From the NCBI RefSeq assembly GCF_001931685.1, contig NZ_MOOY01000008.1, positions 269,582 to 333,581 of the forward strand: DNA of 64,000 nt, written 5' to 3'. The position numbers and the translations under genes are program-made. Below the pieces are notes generated by a model. That model was not told where the DNA came from. It worked only from the letters and a program-made list of their open reading frames with translations, and made no database searches. Position 1 is the first letter of the stretch; each line of letters begins with the position of its first letter. The DNA comes from Pararhizobium arenae. GTDB taxonomy: Bacteria > Pseudomonadota > Alphaproteobacteria > Rhizobiales > Rhizobiaceae. Below, piece after piece: positions 19,219 through 28,458 of the stretch.

Positions 19219-21066
19219 ATGTCTCGTTTCCTGCCCGCATCCGTCGTCTCCCGGCTCGTTGCCCTCACGCTTGGGTTGATGTTCGTCAGCGCCGCGACAA
19301 TCGTCGGCGCGATGCACTACAATCTGCGGACTTACGTGATGCAGGACGCGACGCAGGATGCGCGGGATGCGAGCCGGGCAATGGCCCTTCTCTACAGCAT
19401 GAAGATCGATGACGTGGGCGTCACCTTGAAGGATGGCCAGCTCTCCGCTGTCACGGAAGAGAAGATGGCAACGCTCGCCGATCATGATCTCGTCGACCGC
19501 ACGGCCGAAACGATCGGCGGCGTGGCGACGATCTTCGAGAAGCAGGGCAGCGACTATGTGCGCATCTCGACGAACGTGAAAAAGGAAAATGGTGATCGCG
19601 CAGTCGGCACCAAGCTTGCCGCCGACCATCCGGCCCAGGCTGCTCTTGCCCGCGGCGAAGCCTATTATGGTCCGGCCGTGCTGTTCGGTCGCGACTACAT
19701 CACCGGCTATTTCCCGGTCAAGAATGCTGCCGGCGCCAATGTCGGCATGCTGTTCATCGGTATTCCGACGGAAGTCTATTTCAGCAAGATCAACTATCTG
19801 CAGGCGCTGACGCTCGGCATCGGCGCGCTGGTCATGGCGGTTGTCGGACTGATGACCTATTTGGCGGTGCGTGCCTCGCTGCGCCCGCTCGGTGTGCTTA
19901 CCGGTTGCGTCGAGAGCATCTCCGCCGGAAAGCTCGATACGACTGTTCCCTTCATCGATCGTCAGAACGAGTTCGGCGGCATCGCCCGTGCGCTTGGCGT
20001 GTTCCGCGAGAACGCGCTTTCCAAGCAGCGCATGGAGGCCGAAAGCGAGAGCCGCAGGATTGAAACCGAGGAAGAGCGCAGCCGCCGCGACCTCGAAAAG
20101 CGGGAAACTGATCGCAATATCGAGATCGCTGTGGATGCGCTCGCCGCCGGCCTTGGCAGGCTGTCGCAGGGCGATCTTTCGCAGCAGATCGACATTCCCT
20201 TCTCCGGCCGTCTCGAGCAGTTGCGCCTCGATTTCAACGGCTCGCTCACCCGCCTGCGGGAAACGCTTTCCGGCATCCGCAACAATGCGCATGTGATCCA
20301 GAGCAACAGCGGCCAGCTCATGGGCTCTGCTGACGCGTTGTCGCGCCGCACGGAAGCGCAGGCTGCGTCGCTTGAGGAAACCGCCGCGGCTGTCGAGGAA
20401 ATCACGGTCACGGTCAGATCCTCCGCCGGCCGTGCGCAGGAGACCAACCGTGCCGTTGCCGAAACCAAGAAGAGTGCGGACAATTCCGCATCCGTGGTTT
20501 CGAATGCCATCGCCGCCATGGCACGTATCGAAGACGCTTCCCGCCAGATCGAGCAGATCATCGAGGTGATCGACGATATCGCCTTCCAGACCAACCTGCT
20601 GGCCCTTAACGCCGGCATCGAGGCCGCGCGGGCAGGCGAGGCCGGCAAGGGCTTTGCCGTCGTGGCGCAGGAAGTCCGCGAACTTGCCCAGCGTTCGGCC
20701 GATGCCGCCCGCCAGATCAAGAGCCTGATCGATAAATCCACGGACGAAGTCGCAAACGGTTCGGCACTGGTTCAGGAAACGGGCGCTGTGCTGGCGGCGA
20801 TCAGCCAGCAGATCGTCGCGATCAGCGGCCACGTCAATACGATTGCGACCGCAAGCGCCGACCAGTCTGCGGCGCTGCAGGAGGTCAATGGCTCCGTCAA
20901 CCAGATGGACCAGATGACCCAACAGAACGCATCTATGGTGGCTGAAACGACGGCTGCCGCCCGCGCGCTTGCCGCCGAGGCCGATACGCTGATGTCGATG
21001 GTCGAGCAGTTCAGGCTGGAGAAAAACGGCGCCGAACGGGGACACCAGCGGGCGCGAGCCGCATAG
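19219..21066 (+). CDS. Methyl-accepting chemotaxis protein with single-Cache-type sensor
   Basis: 615-residue chemoreceptor. TM1 is at about residues 8-30 and TM2 ([21 protein letters not shown]) at about 196-217. The intervening 165-residue periplasmic domain contains [20 protein letters not shown] and [27 protein letters not shown], the pattern of small single-Cache (Cache_3-like) sensors. HAMP follows, then a signalling domain whose tip is almost identical to that of the upstream receptor. The two genes share the cytoplasmic half but not the sensor, so they likely arose by duplication and domain replacement. It has its own terminator; a cytoplasmic chemotaxis operon is not in this window. 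Confidence 0.93.
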   Translation: MSRFLPASVVSRLVALTLGLMFVSAATIVGAMHYNLRTYVMQDATQDARDASRAMALLYSMKIDDVGVTLKDGQLSAVTEEKMATLADHDLVDRTAETIGGVATIFEKQGSDYVRISTNVKKENGDRAVGTKLAADHPAQAALARGEAYYGPAVLFGRDYITGYFPVKNAAGANVGMLFIGIPTEVYFSKINYLQALTLGIGALVMAVVGLMTYLAVRASLRPLGVLTGCVESISAGKLDTTVPFIDRQNEFGGIARALGVFRENALSKQRMEAESESRRIETEEERSRRDLEKRETDRNIEIAVDALAAGLGRLSQGDLSQQIDIPFSGRLEQLRLDFNGSLTRLRETLSGIRNNAHVIQSNSGQLMGSADALSRRTEAQAASLEETAAAVEEITVTVRSSAGRAQETNRAVAETKKSADNSASVVSNAIAAMARIEDASRQIEQIIEVIDDIAFQTNLLALNAGIEAARAGEAGKGFAVVAQEVRELAQRSADAARQIKSLIDKSTDEVANGSALVQETGAVLAAISQQIVAISGHVNTIATASADQSAALQEVNGSVNQMDQMTQQNASMVAETTAAARALAAEADTLMSMVEQFRLEKNGAERGHQRARAA

Positions 21067-21098
21067 GCGTCTTCAGCCGGAAAACAACAGAAATTTGC

Positions 21099-21124
21099 AA
21101 AGGCCCGGTTTCGTCCGGGCCTTT
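21099..21124 (+). terminator. Intrinsic terminator of the second chemoreceptor gene
   Basis: AAAGGCCCGG (21099-21108) pairs with CCGGGCCTTT (21115-21124) with a six-base loop. The A- and T-runs within the stem make it usable from either side, also for the small minus-strand ORF that ends at 21136. Confidence 0.8.
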
Positions 21125-21135
21125 GCCGTTTGGGC

Positions 21136-21288
21136 TTATGACGCTGTGCGAAACAGCTGCCTGAGAGAATGCACCGCGCGCATCAGGCGTATCCGCGCCG
21201 CCGGCGGCTGTGGCCGGCGCCTCTTGCGCTCGTCTTGATGTTTTGAAAGCTCGTTGGCCAGGATGGCCATGGTCATCAGGTCGTTCAT
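21136..21288 (-). CDS. Small basic protein, 50 residues, unknown function
   Basis: Short ORF encoding a 50-residue protein that begins MNDLMTMAILANELSKHQ and ends RAVHSLRQLFRTAS. It has a good ribosome site: GGAAGGAG ends nine bases before the ATG. The product is strongly basic (about 11 Arg/Lys) with an amphipathic N-terminal helix and an RKRRR cluster in the middle; no signal peptide or cysteine. It is read divergently from the adjacent LysR gene, an arrangement typical of a regulator and its target. It resembles the many short Arg-rich proteins of rhizobia in style only; I do not recognise the family. Coding status rests on the ribosome site, the start and the position. Confidence 0.55.
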   Translation of the reverse strand: MNDLMTMAILANELSKHQDERKRRRPQPPAARIRLMRAVHSLRQLFRTAS

Positions 21289-21400
21289 GGTCTTCAACTC
21301 CTTCCGTTCGGCCTATGGGGGCCGGGCAATTCGGACAGACTGAAAATATCTTTCAAAAAATGCTTTACATAGACCATAATTGCGTAGACATTTTTCAATT

Positions 21401-22276
21401 ATGAAAGACATCGATTGGGACGTCTACAAATGTTTCCTGACCGTAGCGCGGGGCAATGGCCTCACCGGCGCCGCTCAGGTCACGGGTCTCAGCTCCGCCA
21501 CGATCGGGCGGCGGATGCTGGAGCTTGAGCAACACACCGGGCGTTCTCTCTTCAACCGCAGCCAGACGGGGTATACGTTGACCGCCGATGGCCGTTTCCT
21601 GTTCGATCAGTTGCAGGACATGGAGGCGGCCGCCCGCAAGCTCGACCACTGGCACCGTGAAGCCGAGGGGCAGACGACGGTGCGCATCGCCGCCGGCACC
21701 TGGATTGCCTGGCTGCTTTCGGAGAACTTTCCGGCGATCCGGACGGAACGGGATGCCTTTCGCATCGATCTGCATATTGGTGAAACAAGGGCTAACCTCG
21801 CCTATCGGGAGGTCGATATCGGCATCCGCGCCTTCGAGCCGGAGGAGCCGAACCTCGCCGCCCGCCCGGTCGGTCTCGTCGCCTATGCCCTCTACCAGCG
21901 CCGCAACGCGCCTGAAGAAAAACCGGGGCGCTTCGTTGCGGTCAGCGAGGAGGATGCTCTCTCCGCCTACCTGCGATGGCCGCACCAGAATGCTGCGGAT
22001 CGTATCGTCGCATTTGCCAACCGGCCGCGCTCTTTGCTCGATCTGGTCCGCGCGGGGGCGGGGAAGGGCGTGCTTCCCTGTTTTGTCGGCGATCTCGATC
22101 CCGAACTCGAGCGGGCGGGCGAAGACATCCCGGAGCTTGCCCATCGCCAGTGGATCGTCATGAACAATGACGACCGCCATCGCCGCGATATCCGCACGGT
22201 GGCTGACCGCATGACCAAGCTGCTCAAAAGCCACGCCGATATCTTTGCCGGCAAGCGCCCGAGCCGGGCGCTCTGA
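21401..22276 (+). CDS. LysR-family transcriptional regulator
   Basis: 291-residue regulator starting at ATG 21401; the frame is open slightly upstream with a weaker TTG. The N-terminal winged helix-turn-helix is MKDIDWDVYKCFLTVARGNGLTGAAQVTGLSSATIGRRMLELE, followed by the effector domain. The helix reads TGLSSATIGRRMLELEQHTG rather than the common LNVSQPAVSRQI, a variant seen in a subset of LysR proteins. The effector is not deducible. It is divergent from the 50-residue ORF, with a 112-base AT-rich region between them that likely carries the operator. Confidence 0.88.
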   Translation: MKDIDWDVYKCFLTVARGNGLTGAAQVTGLSSATIGRRMLELEQHTGRSLFNRSQTGYTLTADGRFLFDQLQDMEAAARKLDHWHREAEGQTTVRIAAGTWIAWLLSENFPAIRTERDAFRIDLHIGETRANLAYREVDIGIRAFEPEEPNLAARPVGLVAYALYQRRNAPEEKPGRFVAVSEEDALSAYLRWPHQNAADRIVAFANRPRSLLDLVRAGAGKGVLPCFVGDLDPELERAGEDIPELAHRQWIVMNNDDRHRRDIRTVADRMTKLLKSHADIFAGKRPSRAL

Positions 22277-22350
22277 CGGCGTTCCAAAGGAAACAGCGCA
22301 TCGGCGGAATTGTCTCTACAACCTTTACATCGGTTCAAGGAGATGGTCCC

Positions 22351-23676
22351 ATGCGCTTCAGTCTGCTTCATACCATGAAAGACAGCATCTGGTGGGACAC
22401 CATCGAAGGCACCTCTGCTGCCGACATGATCGAGATCGGTTTCGGCAATGACACCGTATATGGTCGCGCCGGCGATGACGTGATCTGGGACAAGGATGGC
22501 GCCCACAGAGAGGACATCTGGCTCGGCAGCGACGACACGATCAACGGTGGATCGGGCGACGACCTGATCTTCGCCGGTTGGGGCAGCGACAAGATCGATG
22601 GCGGTTCTGGCCGTGATACGCTCGATTATCGCTACAGCCGTTCCTCGGTCACGATCGACCTGCGCAGTGGCACAGGCTCCGGCAACAATGACTCCGCCGC
22701 AAAGGGCGACAGGATCACTGGTATCGAAGAAGTTCACGGCTCCAACTTCAACGATATCATGATCGCCGGAACCAACCAGACCATCTATGGCGACAAAGGC
22801 AATGACACATTGAAAGGCGGCACGGGCGCTTCCCAACTCGAAGGCGACGCAGGCAACGATCTCATGATCATCATGTCGTCGGAGAACAGCGCGAACGGCG
22901 GGATTGGCTATGATACGGCCGATTTCTCAAACCTTGGCTATGGCATTGCGGCTGGGTACAGCGCTTCGCGCGCTATTGCCGAAGGCTTTGATGCACGGCG
23001 GGCCAGCGCGATTGCAGAGAAGATCATCGGCACCGATTTCGACGATTATATTCATGTCGGCGCATTTTCCAGAGAATCCTTCACAGTCGAGGCCGGTTTC
23101 GGCCGTGACCATCTGATCGGCGGCGGCGGCAATGACATTCTTCGCGGTGGCGCCGGTCGTGACTGGCTCGAAGGCGGTGACGGCTCGGACAGGCTTTACG
23201 GCGGCTCTGGCGACGACGAGCTGGAAGCTGGTTACGGCGGTGATCGCATGTTCGGCGAAAGCGGTCGCGACGAACTGATCGATGGCCCCGGCGATGACCA
23301 TATGGACGGCGGTGCCGGCAACGATCTGCTGCGCACCAACGTTGGTGAGGATACGTTGATCGGCGGATCGGGAGCCGACACGTTCCAGTTCGAAAGCTGG
23401 TCGCAATATGCAGCCCGCGCAACCATCAGCGACTTCAACCGCGCCGTCGATATCATCGATCTCTCGGATATCGACGCCAATACGAATATCGGCGGCAATC
23501 AGGCCTTCATCTTCGATGCCACAGGGTCGGGGGCCATCGGTACGCTCAGCGCGAAGATCGTGGGCAACAACACAGTTGTGTCGACGGTCGCAGACATCGA
23601 AGGCAGCTTTGTCTTGGACATGGAGATCGTCCTGAAGGGCAAGTTTCAGCTGACGGCGGCGGATTTCATTCTCTGA
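22351..23676 (+). CDS. RTX calcium-binding repeat protein, probable type I secreted
   Basis: 441-residue protein built almost entirely of hemolysin-type nonapeptide repeats of the GGxGxDxLx pattern, in two blocks at about residues 50-80 and 247-340. Each block forms calcium-binding parallel beta-rolls in known relatives. The segment from about 340 (GADTFQFES, then ISDFNRAVDIIDLSDIDAN) matches the C-terminal module of serralysin-type secreted proteins. The end, LTAADFIL, is a typical type I secretion tail. There is no protease or lipase domain and no signal peptide. AAGGAGATGG lies seven bases before the start. No ABC exporter, membrane fusion protein or TolC gene is nearby. Role unknown: surface or matrix protein is an inference. 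Confidence 0.85.
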   Translation: MRFSLLHTMKDSIWWDTIEGTSAADMIEIGFGNDTVYGRAGDDVIWDKDGAHREDIWLGSDDTINGGSGDDLIFAGWGSDKIDGGSGRDTLDYRYSRSSVTIDLRSGTGSGNNDSAAKGDRITGIEEVHGSNFNDIMIAGTNQTIYGDKGNDTLKGGTGASQLEGDAGNDLMIIMSSENSANGGIGYDTADFSNLGYGIAAGYSASRAIAEGFDARRASAIAEKIIGTDFDDYIHVGAFSRESFTVEAGFGRDHLIGGGGNDILRGGAGRDWLEGGDGSDRLYGGSGDDELEAGYGGDRMFGESGRDELIDGPGDDHMDGGAGNDLLRTNVGEDTLIGGSGADTFQFESWSQYAARATISDFNRAVDIIDLSDIDANTNIGGNQAFIFDATGSGAIGTLSAKIVGNNTVVSTVADIEGSFVLDMEIVLKGKFQLTAADFIL

Positions 23677-23696
23677 TCGATCTGGTTCCGCAAACG

Positions 23697-23730
23697 AAAA
23701 ACCCTCGGCGGGGCAGGGCGCGCCGAGGGT
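23697..23730 (-). terminator. Intrinsic terminator, minus-strand small gene (possibly bidirectional)
   Basis: ACCCTCGGCG (23701-23710) pairs with CGCCGAGGGT (23721-23730). On the minus strand the stem is followed by TTTTT (AAAAA at 23697-23701), fitting the gene ending at 23762. On the plus strand it could also end the RTX transcript, though without a T-run. Confidence 0.75.
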
Positions 23731-23761
23731 TCTGGCCGGAAGCCTGTAAGGGGACAGCCTG

Positions 23762-24013
23762 TCAGCCCCGGCCCTGCGTAACGATGACGGGGATCAAGAG
23801 ATCACCCCAGTTGCCGGCGCCGCCATGGTGGCGGGCGGAGCGGACGAGTTCGACGGAGACGCCAGCCTCGACCGCCTTCATGACGGCATGGTTCAGCCGG
23901 TGCAGATCGTTGGCGACAGTGCGGATCATTGCCTGCTGCTCGGGGGTCATGGCGGAAGCCTGTTCTTCGGCGCGTTCCTTCACCTGGGTCTTGATGGGGG
24001 CCTGGACTGTCAT
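23762..24013 (-). CDS. Conserved-looking hypothetical protein, 83 residues
   Basis: 83-residue soluble protein with no signal peptide, membrane helix or cysteine. The first half is polar and helical (KTQVKERAEEQASAMTPEQQ), the second contains VANDLHRLNHAVMKAVEAG and a short hydrophobic end (GDLLIPVIVTQGRG). I do not recognise a domain. It is supported as a gene by GAAGAGGAGAAATGCC at the start, by an intrinsic terminator after the stop, and by its position between aceA and the RTX gene. An AGGAG ribosome site lies a few bases before the ATG. Confidence 0.6.
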   Translation of the reverse strand: MTVQAPIKTQVKERAEEQASAMTPEQQAMIRTVANDLHRLNHAVMKAVEAGVSVELVRSARHHGGAGNWGDLLIPVIVTQGRG

Positions 24014-24100
24014 GGCATTTCTCCTCTTCTCTTCGGGGTTTTTGAATGTGGTGTTTCAGGCCTCCCCGATTGCTGGGAAGGGTAGACGGTGATGCGGCAT

Positions 24101-24228
24101 CTCCCTTCTCCCCGCGTGCGGGGATAAGGTGGCCGACAGGCCGGATGAGGGGCGGGGTCACAACAACAGTGAATGCCGAAGCTTTTGCCCCTCACCCTAG
24201 CCCTCTCCCCGCACGCGGGGAGAGGGGA
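24101..24228. repeat. Pair of inverted GC-rich intergenic palindromic elements
   Basis: Element A has the core TCCCCGCGTGCGGGGA at 24109-24124 and continues to a CCGGATGAGGGGCGGGG end. Element B has perfect 12-base arms, CCCTCTCCCCGC (24201-24212) and GCGGGGAGAGGG (24215-24226). The core of B is the reverse complement of the core of A, so the copies are inverted and about 90 bases apart. They resemble the short palindromic repeats scattered between genes in rhizobial genomes. Related partial forms occur at 7670 and 54980. Confidence 0.7.
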
Positions 24229-24236
24229 CGATAGAG

Positions 24237-25526
<1,290 letters not shown>

Positions 25527-25700
25527 AGCTTTCTCCTCATTGTCTGCATCGCCTCCGACTTTCGTTGAAGGTCAGGCTCATAGCCCCTCCGGATCTGTCA
25601 TTTTATTTACAGTGAACGCTTCGCAGATGCGAGAAAAATGGATTTATTGTTGCTTAAAAAGGGGTTATGATGTGTAATCTGTGACAGGGTGGGTTTGTAA

Positions 25701-25746
25701 TTTTGTAAAAAATGTAAAATCTTCTTCGGAAGTCGATTTTGTAAAA
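25701..25746. promoter_or_regulatory. Twin TTTTGTAAAA sites before the ScfR-like gene
   Basis: The near-palindrome TTTTGTAAAA occurs at 25701-25710 and again at 25737-25746, 36 bases apart start to start. Partial copies (TTTGTAAT, ATGTAAAAT) lie beside the first. The second copy ends four bases before the GTG start. The spacing and position suggest autoregulation and perhaps control of the divergent aceA; known RamB sites (AAAGTTTGCAAA-like) are of similar design. The role is inferred. Confidence 0.5.
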
Positions 25747-25750
25747 GGTT

Positions 25751-27166
25751 GTGACAGTGGCGGAAAACAAGATCTTTGCCGGCCCCCGCGTCCGGCGTAT
25801 CCGCAATGCGCAGGGGCTCACGCAGACGGCCATGGCCGATGCGCTCGGCATTTCGCCGTCCTATCTGAACCTGATCGAGCGCAACCAGCGGCCCCTGACC
25901 GTCCAGCTGCTCCTGAAGCTCGCCTCCGTCTACAAGCTGGACCTTGAGGAACTGCGCGGCGAAACCTCCGACAACATCGCCGAGCTGCGCGCGATGTTTT
26001 CCGATCCGCTGCTGTCCGGCGAGCTGCCGGGCGATCAGGAGCTGATCGAGGTGGCGGAGGCCGCGCCGAATGTCGCGAGCGGTATCCTAAAGCTCTACCG
26101 CGCCTACCGTGAGCAATCCTTGCGGCTGAAGGATCTGAGCGGGCTGCTGGCGGAGGAGGGGCATGTCGCCGCCCTTTCCGGCGCCCGTTTGCCGGCGGAT
26201 GAGGTGCGCGACGTTCTGGAGGCGCGGCCTTCTTATTTCGAAGATATCGAGGTCGCTGCGGAAGCCTTTCACACGGCGCTTGCCCCGGCGGACGATCTCG
26301 GCGGCGCCTTGAAGGAGTGGCTGCGCAAGAACCATGGCATGACGATCCGGACGTTGCCGGTGCATGTGATGCCCGGCCTGCGCCGTCGTTTCGATCGCCA
26401 TTCCATGCGGCTTTTTCTGTCCGAGCGGCTATCCCTGCAGGATCAGTTGCGCGAGATCGCCATGGAGACCGCGCAGATAGTCTTGCACGAGGCGTTGTCG
26501 AGTGAGCTCGATCGCCTGTCGCTTTCGACCAGTGAAGCGCGACGTATCGCCCGCTTCGAGCTTGCGCGGTATGCGGCGCTGGCCTTGATGATGCCCTATG
26601 GCGCTTTCCTCGCGGCGGCGCAGCGGTTGAAATATGATCTTTCGGCGCTCGCCGCCCGTTTCCGCGTGTCGTTCGAGCAGGCGGCAAGCCGGCTCGCCAC
26701 GCTGCAGCGGCCGGGTGCGGCAACGATCCCTTTTTTCCTGATGGAAATCGACAGTGCCGGAAACCGCCTCCGGCTTTCGGGCGCACAGGGATTTCCGAAA
26801 GCCCGCTTCGGCGGCAGCTGTCCCAAGCTCAATATCTATTCCGCCTTCGCGCAGCCGGGGCAGGTGCTGGCGGAGCGGGCGGAGATTTTTGGTGGCGGCG
26901 AGTTTCTCGTCGTCTCCCGCACGGTCGAGGGGCCGCAAGCCGGTTTCGGCGAGCGCGTTCGACGCACCGCGCTGCTGATCGGCTGCGATGCCAGCCATGC
27001 GGCAGAAACGGTCTACGGCGAAAGCCCGCTCGCGACGGTCGCGGCGGGCACGGCCTGCCGGCTCTGCGAGCGGCAGGGCTGCCTGGCGCGGGCCGAGCCG
27101 CCGGTGACCCGGCCGCTCGGTTTGGATGAGATGGTGACCGGCTTCAGCGCCTTTGATTTTCAGTAG
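25751..27166 (+). CDS. ScfR/RamB-like XRE-family transcriptional regulator
   Basis: 471-residue regulator. The N-terminal helix-turn-helix of XRE type is RVRRIRNAQGLTQTAMADALGISPSYLNLIERNQRPLTVQLLLKLA (about residues 13-58). A middle metallopeptidase-like (IrrE/ImmA-type, DUF955) segment and a C-terminal domain follow. The last part has cysteines in CRLCERQGCLARAEPP and ends GFSAFDFQ, characteristic of short-chain fatty acyl regulators. RamB of actinobacteria and ScfR-type proteins control glyoxylate and propionate genes, and here aceA is divergent. Start is GTG 25751; a GTG six bases later is also possible. Its 3' end overlaps that of the convergent desaturase gene by seven bases. Confidence 0.85.
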   Translation: MTVAENKIFAGPRVRRIRNAQGLTQTAMADALGISPSYLNLIERNQRPLTVQLLLKLASVYKLDLEELRGETSDNIAELRAMFSDPLLSGELPGDQELIEVAEAAPNVASGILKLYRAYREQSLRLKDLSGLLAEEGHVAALSGARLPADEVRDVLEARPSYFEDIEVAAEAFHTALAPADDLGGALKEWLRKNHGMTIRTLPVHVMPGLRRRFDRHSMRLFLSERLSLQDQLREIAMETAQIVLHEALSSELDRLSLSTSEARRIARFELARYAALALMMPYGAFLAAAQRLKYDLSALAARFRVSFEQAASRLATLQRPGAATIPFFLMEIDSAGNRLRLSGAQGFPKARFGGSCPKLNIYSAFAQPGQVLAERAEIFGGGEFLVVSRTVEGPQAGFGERVRRTALLIGCDASHAAETVYGESPLATVAAGTACRLCERQGCLARAEPPVTRPLGLDEMVTGFSAFDFQ

Positions 27167-28113
27167 CTGACCGGATGGTGGCTCGGCAGCAGCGGCGCTT
27201 CGGTTGCGAAGCATTCCGAAGCAAGCCCGGTCGTGTAGCCGCGGGTGATATGGGCGCGCGAGGCATAGACCGGGTTCTTCATCAGCACGGCATGCAGTTC
27301 CGGCAGGTTGTAATAGGGCACGCCGGGATAGAGGTGATGCTCGAGGTGATAGTTGATGTTGTGGGGCGCGAAGAACAGCTTTTCCCAGTGATAGGGATAG
27401 ACCGTGCGCGAGCTGCCGAGTTCGTCTGAATAATCCATGCTGCCGAAATGCTCCGCCACGCTGCGGACATAGAGGAACATGCAGAAGAAGGTAAGGAACG
27501 GCACGACCCAGTAGGCGGCAAAATCGTTCCAGAGCCCGAAGACCGAGAAGATCACGCCGGCCAGCACATAAAATCCGATGCGCAGCGCCTTGTAGGTGCG
27601 GGTCGAGCGATCGTGCTCGCCGATGCGCTTGGAGACGTGGATGATGTCGCGGATCGAATTCACCACGAAGAGATAGCCTGCCAGCTGCACAAGACCGCGC
27701 CAGACCTTCTGCGGGAAGGTGAACTGCGCCATGCCGAGCTTGGCCGACCAGTCGGGGTCGTCCTCGGTGTTGGTGTGCTGGTGGTGGGCGAGGTGGTTCA
27801 TCCGGTAGCCATCGACGGTGGCGAGGATCGGCCATGCGAGCAGCAGGTCGCTCAGCCAGTCGCTGACCTTGCGGTTCTTGATGATGCGGTAGTGGGCTGC
27901 CTCGTGCATGAGGCAGCCGAAGGCGTGCATGCGACCGGCAATGACCATCACGGCCGCGAGATAGGCGAGCGGGTGCTGCATATATTTGCTGAAGGCGATG
28001 GCCGCGGCGATCAGGGCCCAGTCGAAGGCGATCGCAAGAAGGGTTCTGTGGGGCTGAAGCACGGAAAGCCGCTTCAGCTCGCGCGGATCGATCCGCGGAG
28101 ATTTCGTTGCCAT
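27160..28113 (-). CDS. Membrane fatty acid desaturase family protein
   Basis: 317-residue integral membrane di-iron desaturase. The three histidine boxes are HEAAHY, HLAHHQHTN and HLEHHLYP, with four or more hydrophobic segments around them. The start is placed at the ATG giving MATKSPRIDPREL, which has GGAG eight to nine bases upstream; the frame also extends seven codons back to a TTG. The family inserts double bonds into acyl chains or sphingoid/carotenoid-type lipids; the substrate cannot be read from sequence. No partner gene is adjacent. Confidence 0.87.
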   Translation of the reverse strand: MATKSPRIDPRELKRLSVLQPHRTLLAIAFDWALIAAAIAFSKYMQHPLAYLAAVMVIAGRMHAFGCLMHEAAHYRIIKNRKVSDWLSDLLLAWPILATVDGYRMNHLAHHQHTNTEDDPDWSAKLGMAQFTFPQKVWRGLVQLAGYLFVVNSIRDIIHVSKRIGEHDRSTRTYKALRIGFYVLAGVIFSVFGLWNDFAAYWVVPFLTFFCMFLYVRSVAEHFGSMDYSDELGSSRTVYPYHWEKLFFAPHNINYHLEHHLYPGVPYYNLPELHAVLMKNPVYASRAHITRGYTTGLASECFATEAPLLPSHHPVSY

Positions 28114-28458
28114 GACTGTCACTCCGAAACGCAAGACACTGGAGACGGCGGCAGGGTGCCATCGCGATCAGGGTTAATCAATCGTAAACACGGCCGTTAA
28201 AGATTGATATAAACTTATGGTTAACCCTGTTTGTCTGGCTGCCTCTGATCCTGTGTGCATCGCGGGCGGATTCCTGAAAAACACGTTTTTTGAAGAGCTT
28301 GCTAAAATCGGGAGCGTGTTTGAAGACTTCGAGGAAGCGCCGAAAAGCGCTTGTGGTTGTGTGAAAACATGCCTAACCTCACCTTGCGCATAGAGTGGGC
28401 CGCCCGGCGACTGACGCCAGACCACCGGACGCGGGCCAAAAAAACCAAGGGGAATTTT
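28114..28458 (+). other. Divergent intergenic region before potF
   Basis: 345 bases between the minus-strand desaturase and potF. It contains AT-rich parts at 28170-28220 and a run of A before AAGGGG, the ribosome site of potF. A sequence TTAA-N7-TAAA at 28174-28188 is one base from a CtrA-type box. No small ORF convinced me. Confidence 0.5.

Noticed and set aside
22500..23400. DNA-level tandem repeats in the RTX gene as a CRISPR or satellite
   Set aside because: The periodicity comes from the nonapeptide repeat code within one open frame.
24050..24235. Possible CRISPR-like repeats near aceA
   Set aside because: Only two copies, inverted, with palindromic cores and no regular spacers; they are intergenic palindromes.
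28174..28188. CtrA-type box TTAA-N7-TAAA before potF
   Set aside because: One base off in the second half-site and far from either start; the exact match at 42290 is more convincing.
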